From: Chamaea fasciata
Taxonomy: Eukaryota; Chordata; Aves; Passeriformes; Sylviidae
Length of the DNA stretch: 64,000 nt
Assembly (NCBI GenBank): GCA_029207755.1
Contig: JARCOQ010000005.1
Coordinates: forward strand, 42,991,621 to 43,055,620
Direction: 5' to 3'
Made by a program: the position numbers and the translations under genes
The notes under the pieces: model-generated
The model's input: the letters and a program-made list of their open reading frames with translations, nothing else
What the model was told of the DNA's origin: nothing
The model's database searches: none
In this document: positions 26,652-37,480 of the stretch, piece after piece
Layout: each line of letters begins with the position of its first letter
How positions within the stretch are numbered: the first letter of the stretch is position 1

Positions 26652-26725
26652 GAGGGAAGGAGGGAGGGAGGGGGCACCGGCGCGGGGAGAGCCGGGGGAG
26701 GAGAAGGAAGGAGGGAGGGAGGGGG
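26652..26725 (+). repeat. Duplicated G-run block, G-quadruplex-prone
   Basis: The 20-mer GGAAGGAGGGAGGGAGGGGG occurs twice, at 26655-26674 and 26706-26725, with 51 bases between starts. Each copy has at least three G-runs, and the left one is preceded by GGGGAGGG. The G-rich strand is the template for leftward ATP2B1 transcription. Confidence 0.8.
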
Positions 26726-26753
26726 GTGCGGACCGCCCACCCCGCCCCCGTCG

Positions 26754-26760
26754 CCTCACC
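26754..26760 (-). other. ATP2B1: Candidate exon 1 splice donor C
   Basis: The minus strand reads TCCTGCCG then GTGAGG, with the exon end at 26760. It is a moderate match to the donor consensus. Confidence 0.25.
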
Positions 26761-26923
26761 GGCAGGAATCAGCGATTCGCCCTCCTCGCGGGAGCTCCCA
26801 CCGTCGCCGTCGCCGCTCCCCGGGGCCCGCCCGCCTTCTTTCCCCCGCACGCACCGGGCAGCGCCGAGCGCGCCGCCGAGCCCCTGCGCCGCAGAGCAAC
26901 CGCTACCGGAGCCGGGCGCCACC

Positions 26924-26943
26924 GGGCAGGGCGGGGCGGGGCG
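26924..26943. promoter_or_regulatory. Tandem GC boxes (Sp1/KLF type)
   Basis: GGGCAGGGCGGGGCGGGGCG contains overlapping GGGGCGGGG cores typical of Sp1/KLF sites in TATA-less promoters. Confidence 0.6.
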
Positions 26944-27000
26944 GAGCGGAGCGCCGCGATCCGCCCGCCTCCCGCCTCCGCCCGCCCGCCCGCCGCGGTC

Positions 27001-27007
27001 ACTCACT
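27001..27007 (-). other. ATP2B1: Candidate exon 1 splice donor D
   Basis: The minus strand reads GCGGGCAA then GTGAGTGACC, with the exon end at 27007. The six intronic bases GTGAGT match consensus fully. If used, transcription must start to the right of this point. Confidence 0.38.
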
Positions 27008-27090
27008 TGCCCGCGCCCGCCGCCCCCTCCTCTCCCGGCGCCGCGGCCGCCGGTCCCCGCCGCCTCCCTCGCCGCCTGCGGAGTGCGGCC

Positions 27091-27098
27091 CACGTGAC
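27091..27098. promoter_or_regulatory. E-box CACGTGAC
   Basis: CCCACGTGACGG contains a CACGTG core with a 3' AC, the form preferred by USF and TFE-family bHLH-ZIP factors. It lies between two clusters of GC boxes. Binding is inferred. Confidence 0.5.
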
Positions 27099-27268
27099 GG
27101 GGCCCCTCTCTCCGCCGAGGAAGGGGGGTCTCGACGTGCGGAGTCTTCAATGGGGGAGGTGGAGGCGGGGCCCCGGTAGGCACGGCGCCCGCGGAGGCGG
27201 AGCCCCGCGCCTCTGCCCGCCCGCCGCCGCCGCCACTGGCGGGAGGGAGGCTGACGCGCTTGTTTCCA

Positions 27269-27276
27269 TGACGTCG
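27269..27276. promoter_or_regulatory. CRE-like site TGACGTCG
   Basis: CCATGACGTCGGCGG differs by one base from the palindromic CRE TGACGTCA. It is placed in the island core, where CREB/ATF sites are common. Confidence 0.45.
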
Positions 27277-27351
27277 GCGGGCGGGGCCGCGGCGTTTGAT
27301 GGAGCCCGGCGGGCTTCGGGGGTCGGTGACTTTGCCACGAGCGGCTCCCGC

Positions 27352-27371
27352 GGGGCGGGGCGGGGGCGGGG
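27352..27371. promoter_or_regulatory. GC-box array, four G-runs
   Basis: GGGGCGGGGCGGGGGCGGGG is a run of overlapping Sp1/KLF cores. It also meets the simple four-run rule for an intramolecular G-quadruplex with one-base loops. Confidence 0.6.
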
Positions 27372-27418
27372 CGAGGCGGGCCGTCGTGTCGCGTCCCTCC
27401 GCCCGTGGGTCGCGCTCC

Positions 27419-27433
27419 GCCGCCAGGGGGGAC
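27419..27433 (+). promoter_or_regulatory. Weak CTCF-like match
   Basis: GCCGCCAGGGGGGAC matches the CTCF core GCCACCAGGGGGCGC at 12 of 15 positions, including the CCAGGGGG centre. Such matches are frequent in CpG islands. Confidence 0.25.
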
Positions 27434-27900
27434 GCGGGCCGCCTCGAAGGGGCGGAGATCCCCCGGCGGCGGGAGAGGCCGCGGTCCCGCGACGGAGGGG
27501 CGGCCACCGTCCGGACCGGGGCGCGCCGATTGCCCCGGTGGGCGGGGGCCGTGTGCGGTGCCGTCTGGGGAGGCGCCCTAAGGGACCGCCGGGCGCCTGG
27601 AGCGCGGTCCTCCCCCGCCCCAGGGGGCGCGGGGGCGCCGTGCGGTGCCGTACCCGCCGGGAACGGGGCCGGGGCGGTGTCGCCCCACGGACTCCCCCTC
27701 CCGAGAACAGGCGGGGGGAGCCGGGTTGGCGGCTGCTAAGCAGTGGGCGCGGGGAGCACGATGCAGCCTGGGCGAGGCTCCGTTGTATCTGCCGGGGTGC
27801 TCTGCGGCAGGAGGTCCCTGTTGCGTGGGGCCGCTGGCGGGTCCGGAGCGGCAGGAACCAGCGTATCGCTCGCTGCTGACGGTGAGGATTAGGGAGCTCC

Positions 27901-30900
27901 GGATCCAGCCTCCCGTCAGGTGTGTCCGCCTCTCGGGGAGCCCTGGCAGCTCCCTCAGGAGAACGGGAAAGGTGTGGGGGCCGCAGGTATTCAGCGCTTC
28001 GCGGTCTCCAGCCAAAGGCTCTTCGATTGGAGAAAGGAAAACGAATGGGTTTATCAACGTTTGAGCCCATGTGGGTTGTCCGGGGAGACGGTGGAAGTGA
28101 ATAACAGGACTGGGAATTAAACTGGAAATGAAAACCCTGATTTCAGTTCTCCTCCAATGCAGTAGATCTCCCACTGCCCCCTCCCCCCAACGAAAAATAC
28201 CCATCCATAAACTATATCGTTCCATATCCTATTTGTTAGGGGTTTGGGGCTGTGTTTTGACATCTTCCACTCTCCTCTGTTGGACACCTCGCACTAGTGA
28301 CTGGCCAGCTGCATCCCAGGCTGTCAGGTTCTTGGAGCCTGCCATAAATACCCTGTTTCACCTTCATTATCATTCAAATCCTAATACTGCAAAGGAAATG
28401 AATGGAGAAGCTTATGCATCTCTACAGTCGCAGACCCGAGATGATGCAGAGCCTAGAGGGTTAAAGCAACAGGATGAAGTCAGCACAGAGCAGTCCACAA
28501 GGACTGGCAAATAAATAAATCATCCTAACTATGCTATTATTATGGCTTGCCTGAGGTTCATTGTCTCTTTCTTTTTTACCTGAATGTCTGTTACATTTTT
28601 CTCCTTGTTCAAGAGAAGCAATCAAAAGAGACTGTGAGAAGTAAATGGCTCCTGCCCATTTTGAATGTTGCTAAAAATACTACCTTACCTCTCCCTATCT
28701 AGAGGTCAATTGAAAAATCAAAAGAATGAGGTAAACAACCCTACAGACTATTCTGTTGAGGAGATTTCTTACATTTCTTCCCAGAAGGAGACTATAAAAC
28801 TAGCTGAACATACATAAAACAAATTCTCTTGCATTCTGCTTTGCAGTTCAGCATCATCCTCTGCACTTATGTCTGTAGCTCAGTGAGGCTTCCTTCCCCA
28901 GGCACTTGGAAATTACATTTCTCAATACAGCTTTATAAGACTGGCAGATGTGTTCTGCACAGTTCTGTCATATCTCCTAGCTCTTGGGCAGATAAAATTA
29001 GCTTTGGTACAGCTCAGAAGGAGATGATGTGTTTAAAGCACTGCAGTTTGGGTACATGTCTGTACCTGTTTCCGTTTGTATTGAGGGAAGTTAGGTAGGT
29101 TGTGCTTTGGTACTTTTTCTATGAAATGGGAATAATGTCCTATTTTCTTCACACAAAAGAAGCAAAGGTGGGAGGGGTGCATATCATTATCTTTTATGGT
29201 AGAATTCTCTAAGTGGATACATTTCTCAAGGCACAGTTGTCATTTAATGGTCCTTTTGCATTGATATACAGGGATAGCATAAAAACATGCAACACATTTA
29301 CTGAAAATAAAGAGAAATTTCTTATATCTCCACAGAATCTTCTCCCTGAGGATTTAAAAAATTTCCAAGTTAATCCTCAGTATCTAATGTGTTTCATGAT
29401 TTTTTTTTTTTCTTTTTGTGAAAAAGAGGTGCTCCTGCTGTTTCTAAAGATTAGGACATATAATTGGTTAACAGAAAACATTCCCTATAAAGTAGGTCAC
29501 CAACAGTATAAAGCAAGCAAAACCAAGATGTAGAAAGGAATATTTCTGGAGATTTTTCATTTAACTTTGGAGGAAACATTACCATTTCAGGAAAATTCAG
29601 AGTGGTTTGCAAACCATTTGGAAAGGCCAGACCTGACGCATCAGAGCCAGTACTTCAGCTCATTCCATGACCAACGTGCTAACGGCACAAGCATCGCACG
29701 TTTCAATAAACACAGAAAATGTGTCACAGCCAATTGAAGTGGATTGCCTCTATATAATCTACTTACTATGAGACTTTTAACACAAGAGTAAGAATTAGAG
29801 TATTTGGATCATTACAATATTTGGTCAAAAATTATTAAAGTGACCAAAATCTGAGTGCTCACCTCACCATCCTGTATCAACCAGGGGATTTTTGGCAAAA
29901 TCTCATGATGGGCTTGATCCGAGAAGAGAGAAAACAGGCTTTTCATCGTTTGTGTATCGATCTTAACTTTCTTGAAACTGTTTTATTGACTGTTCTGCTA
30001 GTGCTGATCCTGTTCAAACTCAGTCAGTTTATTAAATTGGATGGAAGTGGAGAGCACAGACAAAGCATGAGAAGTTAGGGGAATATTTGTGTGTGAGCAA
30101 GGAGATATGAATGTCTAAAGCTTCCACGGGTTTTGCAGAACCAAATGTTTCTGTACCAGGTACACGTCTCCCAGCTGTCTTATTCAGTTCAGTAGTACTG
30201 TTTGACCAATCTCTTCAGTCCACCATGAAGAAGATTCCTGTTTTCCGTATTCCTGGCTGATGCCCTGAGCTGGTTCCTGACAGGCCCTGGAGGCTGCATC
30301 TTGTGATTGTTCCAGTATCCTGCACCCTAAAAGATCAATCTATTGCCTAAAAGACTAAACAGCCACCTAGACAGGCAAACAATAGACCATTCACTCATCT
30401 TGTAGATAGCACAATGCCCAAATTGCTCTATCATTCACCCATGCAGCCTAGCAATGACCTTGTATAACAAAACAGTATCACCATTTCATCCTGAAATCCT
30501 CCACCCCACCCTTAGGAAAGAGGCCTATCTGTAAACATTTGCATTTTTATCAGCTCAAAATTCTTTCCCTTGGCTGTTCGGGAATTAAGCATTTATCCAT
30601 AATGTGCTTCCCCTCGAGAATGCATGTGATAATTTCAAATAGTCGATTTTATTTTCTCTATTCAATTTCCCTCTCAACAATTTTGTATAATTTGGTTTTT
30701 CGTTTGTTGGGGTTTTTTTGCACTCAATTTTATGTTTTACTGTGATACTGCAGGATTGGGAGGGTGAAAGATAAGAAGAATGAACAAAGAAATGTGAGGA
30801 GTAACAGTTATTGCACAGATCAGTTTTCATGTATATTGTATATGAAATGTATCAGAAAAAGATACACTGGACTCAATATGTTAACTGTTTCTTCTTTACG

Positions 30901-30990
30901 AATTCTTTTCAAGCGCCTCTGCAGCTCAGCAACATTACAGTTCTGAAGCAGATGAAAGAGTGTACAGGTATTTCCTGAGCAAGGGCACAA
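27901..30990. other. Upstream flank of ATP2B1; no gene seen
   Basis: CpG density falls off by about 28.1 kb, and the sequence then becomes AT-rich intergenic DNA. A divergent antisense transcript could start at the island edge: on the plus strand CTGACG|GTGAGG near 27881 is a passable donor. No exon can be proven. Open frames (28128-28514 and 29213-29533) have no recognisable domains. Confidence 0.6.
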
Positions 30991-30992
30991 TG

Positions 30993-31258
30993 TCTTAAAT
31001 AAATAAATAAATAAAATTTAAAAACAAAACATAAAACGACCACCACAAAAAGAAAAAAAAAAAACAAAAAACAAAAAACACACAACAACAACAACAAAAA
31101 CCCACAAAAAACTCAACCCAAATCAAACAAACAAACAAACAAAACAGAAAACAAAACTACAAAAAACAAACAAAACCAAACAAAACCCCACAACAACAAC
31201 AACAACAAAAAACACCACAAAATCAAAAACAAAACAAAAAAACCCCACAACCCCAAAA
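30993..31258 (+). repeat. A/C-rich low-complexity block with AAAT, AAAC and CAA microsatellites
   Basis: It starts with (AAAT)n at about 30996-31016 and continues for roughly 240 bases of almost pure A and C, including (CAAA)n near 31128-31143 and two (CAA)n runs. Almost no T or G occurs on the plus strand. Phe/Val/Cys-rich frames on the minus strand are artefacts of this composition. Confidence 0.9.
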
Positions 31259-31377
31259 CATAAATCCTGGAATTGATGGAGAATATGACCAGTTAAAGGA
31301 ATTCGAGCAAGCATGAGAGAGAAGGGGAAAATCAAACAGGGTGGGATAGCAATAATTTACACATCTATAAAGAGCAG

Positions 31378-31446
31378 GGAAAAAACAAAAAACAACAACA
31401 ACAACAACAAAAACCCCAAAAAAACCCAACAACAAAAACCCCCACA
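31378..31446 (+). repeat. Second A/C-rich tract with (CAA)n
   Basis: A run of AAAAAACAAC, then (CAA)n, then AACCCCAAAAAAACCC and AACCCCC, about 120 bases after the preceding A/C block. The two may be parts of one degraded repeat separated by unique sequence. Confidence 0.85.
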
Positions 31447-32386
31447 ATTTGTGAAGCCTTTCATGATAAAACATAAATCATTAGAACCAAGTATAGATGG
31501 TGATGATGTAGTATGACCATGGGTGCCTCTTAGAAAGTGAGAAATGGCTGGTGAATGGATGTGTGCTATCACGCAGTAAATAACTACTAAAAATGCATCC
31601 AGTGAGCATCCAGCTACCTCCACAGAAGTGTCTCTTCCCATGTAGTACTTCCCCAGTTTGGAACTGATACTTTCTCCCCCATGGCAAATTCATTCTTGAA
31701 TTCCTAAAAGATGGCCAAAGTTTCAAGCAAGGCTGTGCTGGAAGCAGTTTTGTCCAGCTGGCTAGAAGGGTTTGTTAAAAATAAGCTACTGTTTTCATTT
31801 CCCAGGAATTGCTTTTAGACATCAGCTCACAGTGTCTGTCCTTGGTATGGACAGACATTGCTCTTGCAGCTCACCTATCACTCCAAGACTCAAAATGTTA
31901 GGAGTGTCCATTATACTTAACAAACTACAAAAGTCCTTTTGGGGATTTGTGGTATGTTCAACTCTGGATTAAAATGAAAGCGTTTGTTCATTAGGTTGAT
32001 GATACTGTGGGTGCTTTTAGATATGCTTTTTAAGACTTCTCACTTGTCTGATGAAGTTTTGGCCTTATCTTTGAGAGCCTCTTTGGAGCTGATGCTAGTT
32101 TGTGAGGCTTCATTGATTTCACTCCTTTTTGTGACCTGTTCATGCTGACTGAATATCTTCTTTGTAAATTGTAATGTTGTGTTTCTCTCCTCTGTGATCA
32201 AGTGACAAGATACTTATTTTTCCTCCTCTCCCCAAGATAAGAAACAAAAGGAGTAACCAAGCTATCTCCCTCTGATCAGCATCACTGACCAGTCTGAGTC
32301 ACACTCCTGGCTCACAAAAATTTGTTTTATGAAGAATAAATGTAGGCCCTCCCTGATCTCATCAGTGCTGGGTAATTTTCTAAAGA

Positions 32387-32387
<1 letters not shown>
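31447..32387. other. Intergenic; no gene seen
   Basis: Ordinary mixed-composition sequence with no recognisable repeat, RNA gene or exon. Confidence 0.65.
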
Positions 32388-32443
<56 letters not shown>

Positions 32444-32453
32444 AAACAAACAA
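32388..32453 (+). repeat. A(54) homopolymer with CCAAACAAACAA tail
   Basis: A run of about 54 A at 32388-32441 is followed by CCAAACAAACAA. AATAAA occurs about 50 bases before the run (near 32335), so a retrotransposed transcript end is conceivable. I recognise no gene-derived sequence upstream and see no target-site duplication. Confidence 0.9.
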
Positions 32454-35400
32454 GTCTCTTAGCAATGCTAGTTCAAAGTCCTGTGGATAATAAAACAGAT
32501 AATTCAGTTAAGCTTTAGGTTCCTTCAGCACACATTAGCATTTCTGCCCCTTGGCAATTATTCAAGATGGGTTTGAAGCATTTAAGAGTCATTAGAGCTA
32601 ACAGTTCCCATTCTGCATTTCTTTCAAAGAGGAGTAACAGAAAAGATGCACTACCTTATTTCTACTACCTTAGTCAAAAATTAATTGTTTGAATGATAAG
32701 TGATTGCCAGAACATAGCCAAATAAATTATTTGTTTACTTTGTTGATCACGTACAGCTCTAAATCATCTTGTCTGGCTTCAAGATACTAAGGAAATTATC
32801 CCACCTACAAAATTGCTTTTGAAGGATATTACTAATGACCTACTTCACATGCATTTTTTAATAGTTTAAGCCTCTGGGCTCAGTCTTGCAGGATTTATTC
32901 AGGAAGAATCTTTTTCAGATTACAAACACAGATTTGAAGATTATCAAGGTCAAAATTTTGATATCTATGAAAAGGTGTGGGTATAAAATATCTAGTATCA
33001 AAGCTTCAAAACAAATCACTCTCTACAGTAGTATAAACTATAGCAAAAGTATTTCAAAAGTGTTTATATTTGTGTATACATAGAATCACTGTGTAGCTTT
33101 CAGTGTTTAAAAGTAGACTATGGGCGGTCAAAAGAAGAAAGTCTTGCCTTGAATGTTGTTTCTGTTGTCAGGTAATAATAGAATATACATGAAGGTAGGT
33201 AGAAACAAACTTTTAAAAAGAATTCAAAATGTTGCTTGTCAACTCATAAAAACTAGGAAAATTAACTAAGTTCTTGTAACACAAACTACATTTCTATTAT
33301 GTACTAGTAGAAAAGATCAATAGCATTTTCCTCTAAGTTCCCTTTTTCAATAGGATGACATGGCAGCCTTGTCTTGAGCTAGTGGAGCTTGAATATGTCA
33401 TGTTATGGGTACATCTACTAATAGAACTCCTGTAGGTTATCTTCAGGCTGCAATATGTTAGACAGCAGCAAAGGTGGTTTGTTTTACAAGAGAAGTGGAT
33501 TAAAAGATAGAAAAATATTTTGTATGTGACAGCAGTCCAAACATTGACAATTTTGTTATTTTCAGTTCTGACTGGACTCAGTGAGAGCTGCACATGCTTA
33601 GTAATTAATAAAGCTGATGTCTATTTTAGTAAAAATTTATTGGATTACTAAAAGGTATTTTAAAATAAATAAATGTAAAAGGCTTTTTGATCTATTCAAT
33701 ATTAGATCTACAGTAAAACATAAATTTGTTTATTTATTGTGTTTCACTCAGCTTGATGTTAAAAACAACCAGGTCATTTCACTGTTCAACCACTTCTCAG
33801 TGCCTTTCATGTTCAAGCCCCAAGTCCTGGCAGTGCCTTTTAAATGAAGCTATGCACTCAGAATGGTCCACTAGGATAGCAGAAAGGGCCCACAGCTTCT
33901 CTGTGAAAATAGTTAGGAATAATTGTATGAGATGGCCTTGACAGCATTTGTAGTGGCCTTTAAAAGTGCTGCAAGACCAGCAGGCCCCAGGAAGAAAATG
34001 ACTGTGGGTCCATTAACAGATGTGGTTCATGGAGTTTCTTAAGAATAAGGTTTGAATTGCAGGGTCAAAGTGCCAGAACTATCACAACCTGTTTTGAAAA
34101 TGTCAAAAACTTTGATCTTTCTAATCACTATATCTTTATTTTCCTCCCACCTTTATGTGGTTCTGTTTAAGTTTGTGATACTCTTTCAAAGTACAGGGAA
34201 AAGTAAGCACTTGGAAAAGGGTCAAGAATCCCCCTAAAAGATAGTGTTGGTATGAAAACTAAATATAAAAATATGCATATACATATAGAGATCTTACTTT
34301 AGAAGGAAACTCTAATCTAAAAAGACTTCCAGCTAAAACTCTAGAACAGTATTATAATTAGCAAAACAAATAAAAATTTTAAAATTGTAAGACAACAGCA
34401 AAATGATCATAGATTCTGACAATATTAGAAAATCCACCTTGCTACCTGAGCCAAAATTGTTCCTTTCTTAATTACTATTTCTTTCCCCATGCGTATCCCT
34501 ATCCATTTCAGTTTGATGTGAAGACAAGTAAAAATATTCATTTTAGAAAAAGAGTTAGGAGATCTGATGGTTTTAGATGGGAACCATATAAAACGTTGTT
34601 GGATTTTGTATGCTGTTTCATTTGTTTAAATTTTTTGTTTGTTTGTTTTTGTTTTTTAAAAAAAGGAACCAGAACTCTTATGGTAAACCATGGAAGTTAA
34701 CCACAAGAAATGAAATCAGCAGGAGTTAATTAAGACCTCTGTAGCCAGAAAAAAGATAGTGTTGTACAGATAAGACTTGTTTGGCTTTTTTCCCTTTTGC
34801 TCTGATCTATTCCTCTTTTCTAAATTAGGTTAAAAACTCCATAGAACATTAAATTGGCAGTCAAGTAAAGCTAAGATAAAACACCTCTCTTAAACCCATA
34901 ATGCCAGGAAATTCAGAGATGTAGGTATTACAATACTCTTACCCCATACTGCAGTACTTTTAGAGTGTGGAGTTTCTCATTGTTGACTGAGATAGATAAA
35001 AATCACATAGTTTTTTGCCTCCCCTCAAAAATTTTTGGTTTAAGGTTGAGGAGTAGAGTTTTGACATTGTTTACTACAATATTTCTGCTTTTCCCTGCAG
35101 TGTGTTCTGCACATTGCGACGTATTTTTATAATATTTTTGGGTTTATGGTTGACAAAAATAAATACAATTATGTGAGAAAAATCAATGAAAATAATATAT
35201 ATCTCATACTTATATTAGATGGGACTTTTTTTAGTCATTCTGTTGCAAGTTCCAAACAGAACAGGTATATGGATTAACTTGAACTTGTACATGCCTTTGC
35301 AGGTTTAGGACATAAACTGCCTAAAGGAACTCAGGAAATTATATTACTTGTGTTGTGTCAGGGAGTTTATGTATCTCTCTCAGTACAGACATTGTCTTCC

Positions 35401-37377
35401 ATGTGCAATATTTAAAAGCAATTTCCAGAACTGCTGCCTGTCTTTTGAAAATTTAAAGAAGTGCACTTAGGCTAACCTTACTAGAAAAAGGAATGTTTGT
35501 TGGGGTTTTTCTCCTGAAATATTTCAACTTTATTGCAGGCCTGAAGTACATCAAAGAAGCATGTGATCTGAAGCCTCATAGCGTGTGTCATTTTCATCAG
35601 GGTTAAAAGGATCAGCAAGTGCTTTTAAAAATCAAAATCACCAGGCAGGTCCGACTTACTTTGTTGTTCAGCTTCCCCACTTTTTACCTATGGCCCATTG
35701 GGTGGAAAGGATGAACAACTTTGCTGAGTGCTCACCTCTTTCACAAAGTAATAGGAAGGAGGGAGGAAGGAGGAAAATTAAATAATGGAGTCCTGGTTCC
35801 ACACCCCCTTACTCAGCTAGCACTTTGTATCTGTTGACCTATTGGAGTATAGAGATTTAGAAAGACATTTAATAATTTTAAGAATAAGGAAAAATTAGAG
35901 AGGTAATGAATCTCAAGCAGCTCTTAGATATTCATTAATGGACTGGTGCAATCCCTCTATTTCCTATTTTTCAGGCTGTCTTTAAAGGAACTTTATCAGC
36001 CTACAGGAATTAAAAACTAACTGGGCAAAGAAGTACAAATAATCATATAAAATGCATTCAGCTGTGTTCCAAATACTTTAGTTTGTGTTTTGAATCATCA
36101 GTGAAATAAGAGGTGTGATACATTCAAATGCATCTAAATTATATATCAAAAATTATTTATTAGCATTTAAGACAAATATTTCATTTGTATACCATAATCT
36201 GTATGGTATGGTATGTTTCCACTTGGCTTTAGTGACAGAAGTTTTGGGGTATTACTATGATTATGATGATGAAGATGATGATGATTATTTTTTTTTTTAA
36301 ACATGACTCATGAGATTTCTGTATGCTGGTGATATAATGCTTTTTCCTTCCTGATAGTGACTATCTGTTCTCTACTTTTGGCTTGCTTTTCTATCGTTAT
36401 TTTTAAATTGTGTGTATTTAGTTGATGATTGGATGATCTGTTTAATTAATTAAAAATTAAAGAATAATTGTCATATTTACTGTATATTAAATGTCTTAGA
36501 GGAAATAATTTTTAGTATTTGGTGCTTTCATTTTATTATTCTGTAGTGTTCTTATACTATATCTGTTATGCAGAATCTGATTCCAAAGCAAAGCAAATCA
36601 AAGCAAAGAAAAAAAAAAATTATAATCAGGTGTCCCTGATGGAGAAAGAGCTTTATGTCGTCAAAATCAAATGCACAAAGGAATAAATGGTGATATTTGT
36701 GAAAATTGTGGCAGGCATATCAAAGTTCCATGAAAATTCAGATGAGCTGAAATATTGTTTGTGTATATTGATAAGAAAATATGCTTTTCTTGTGGTTAAA
36801 AAGGCAAGAGCCTTCTAATGGATTGTCAGTGCAAGAGCTTTTAAAAAAGTTAATTCTCTAAACACCAGATAGTACCAGTTTAGATGGTAAATAAATGAAG
36901 CGATATTCACCAGAATAAGCATGGCAAAGTCAAGCTTCTTATAATCCAAAGAAATGCTGGGGGGAAAATATCCATATTTTATTATTTTCTCCTCTGATAT
37001 TTGCTGTTCTTCATAGTTAATGTTTATCCTAACTATGGGTTTAATATTGCATTGACAAAGAGAAGGTATAATGAAAGAAAATATGCATCAGTCATTAATA
37101 TCAGTTAATACTCTAATTTATAAAATTGAAATGTCCTTAATAAAGTTTAAAATCCTTATTTTTAAAGATAAAATCTAATCTACAAAGGGATATTCGGTTT
37201 TTTTTTGTTACACTTTAAGTTTCATGTATTGTTCACTCATTAAATTTAGTTTTACAAGTTAATATCAGTATTGTACTTTAATTAATATAGTTTAATATAT
37301 TTGCTACTCCCTATCTAATGATAGAATAACTTTGCAATTAAAGAAATTGCTTTACCCACAAAAAAGTTTCCATAATA
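32454..37377. other. Intergenic; no gene seen
   Basis: AT-rich sequence with a (GAT)n-like microsatellite at about 36258-36290 and a 12-base palindrome TTAATTAATTAA at 36442-36453 within a homeodomain-core-rich stretch. No coding or RNA gene is recognised. Confidence 0.65.
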
Positions 37378-37444
37378 GTTTTTTTTGGTGGGGTTTTTTT
37401 GTTTTGTTTTGGGGTTTTTTGGGTTTTTTTTGGTTTTTTGGTTT

Positions 37445-37479
<35 letters not shown>
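37378..37479 (-). repeat. T-rich/G-run tract ending in T(33)
   Basis: Read on the minus strand, A(33) (37479-37447) is followed by repeated CCAAA and CCC blocks. This is the same arrangement as the plus-strand A runs at 22.75 and 32.39 kb. A Lys-rich open frame on the minus strand is an artefact. Confidence 0.88.

Positions 37480-37480
<1 letters not shown>

Larger units (their letters stand above)
25440..27900 (-). promoter_or_regulatory. ATP2B1: CpG island: ATP2B1 promoter and non-coding exon 1 region
   Basis: CpG density and G+C rise abruptly over about 2.5 kb, in contrast to AT-rich DNA on both sides. It lies about 26 kb upstream of the ATP2B1 coding start, on the correct side for a minus-strand gene. 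Vertebrate ATP2B1 is known to start in a CpG island with a non-coding first exon, so this is the expected promoter. No TATA box is evident. GC boxes, an E-box, a CRE-like site and several splice donors are listed separately. The transcription start cannot be placed from sequence alone. Long open frames on both strands (up to 496 codons, Arg/Pro/Gly-rich) arise from scarcity of stop codons in GC-rich DNA and are not called. Confidence 0.88.

Noticed and set aside
26017..27507. A 496-codon minus-strand open frame across the CpG island
   Set aside because: It is rich in Arg, Gly, Pro and Ala, has no domain, and overlaps long frames on the other strand. Stop codons are simply rare in such GC-rich DNA.
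26647..27879. A 410-codon plus-strand open frame across the CpG island
   Set aside because: Same cause as the minus-strand frame: low-complexity translation of promoter DNA, with no similarity to a protein family.
32260..32441. Processed pseudogene suggested by AATAAA followed by A(54)
   Set aside because: No gene-derived sequence is recognisable upstream, no target-site duplication is seen, and processed pseudogenes are rare in birds.
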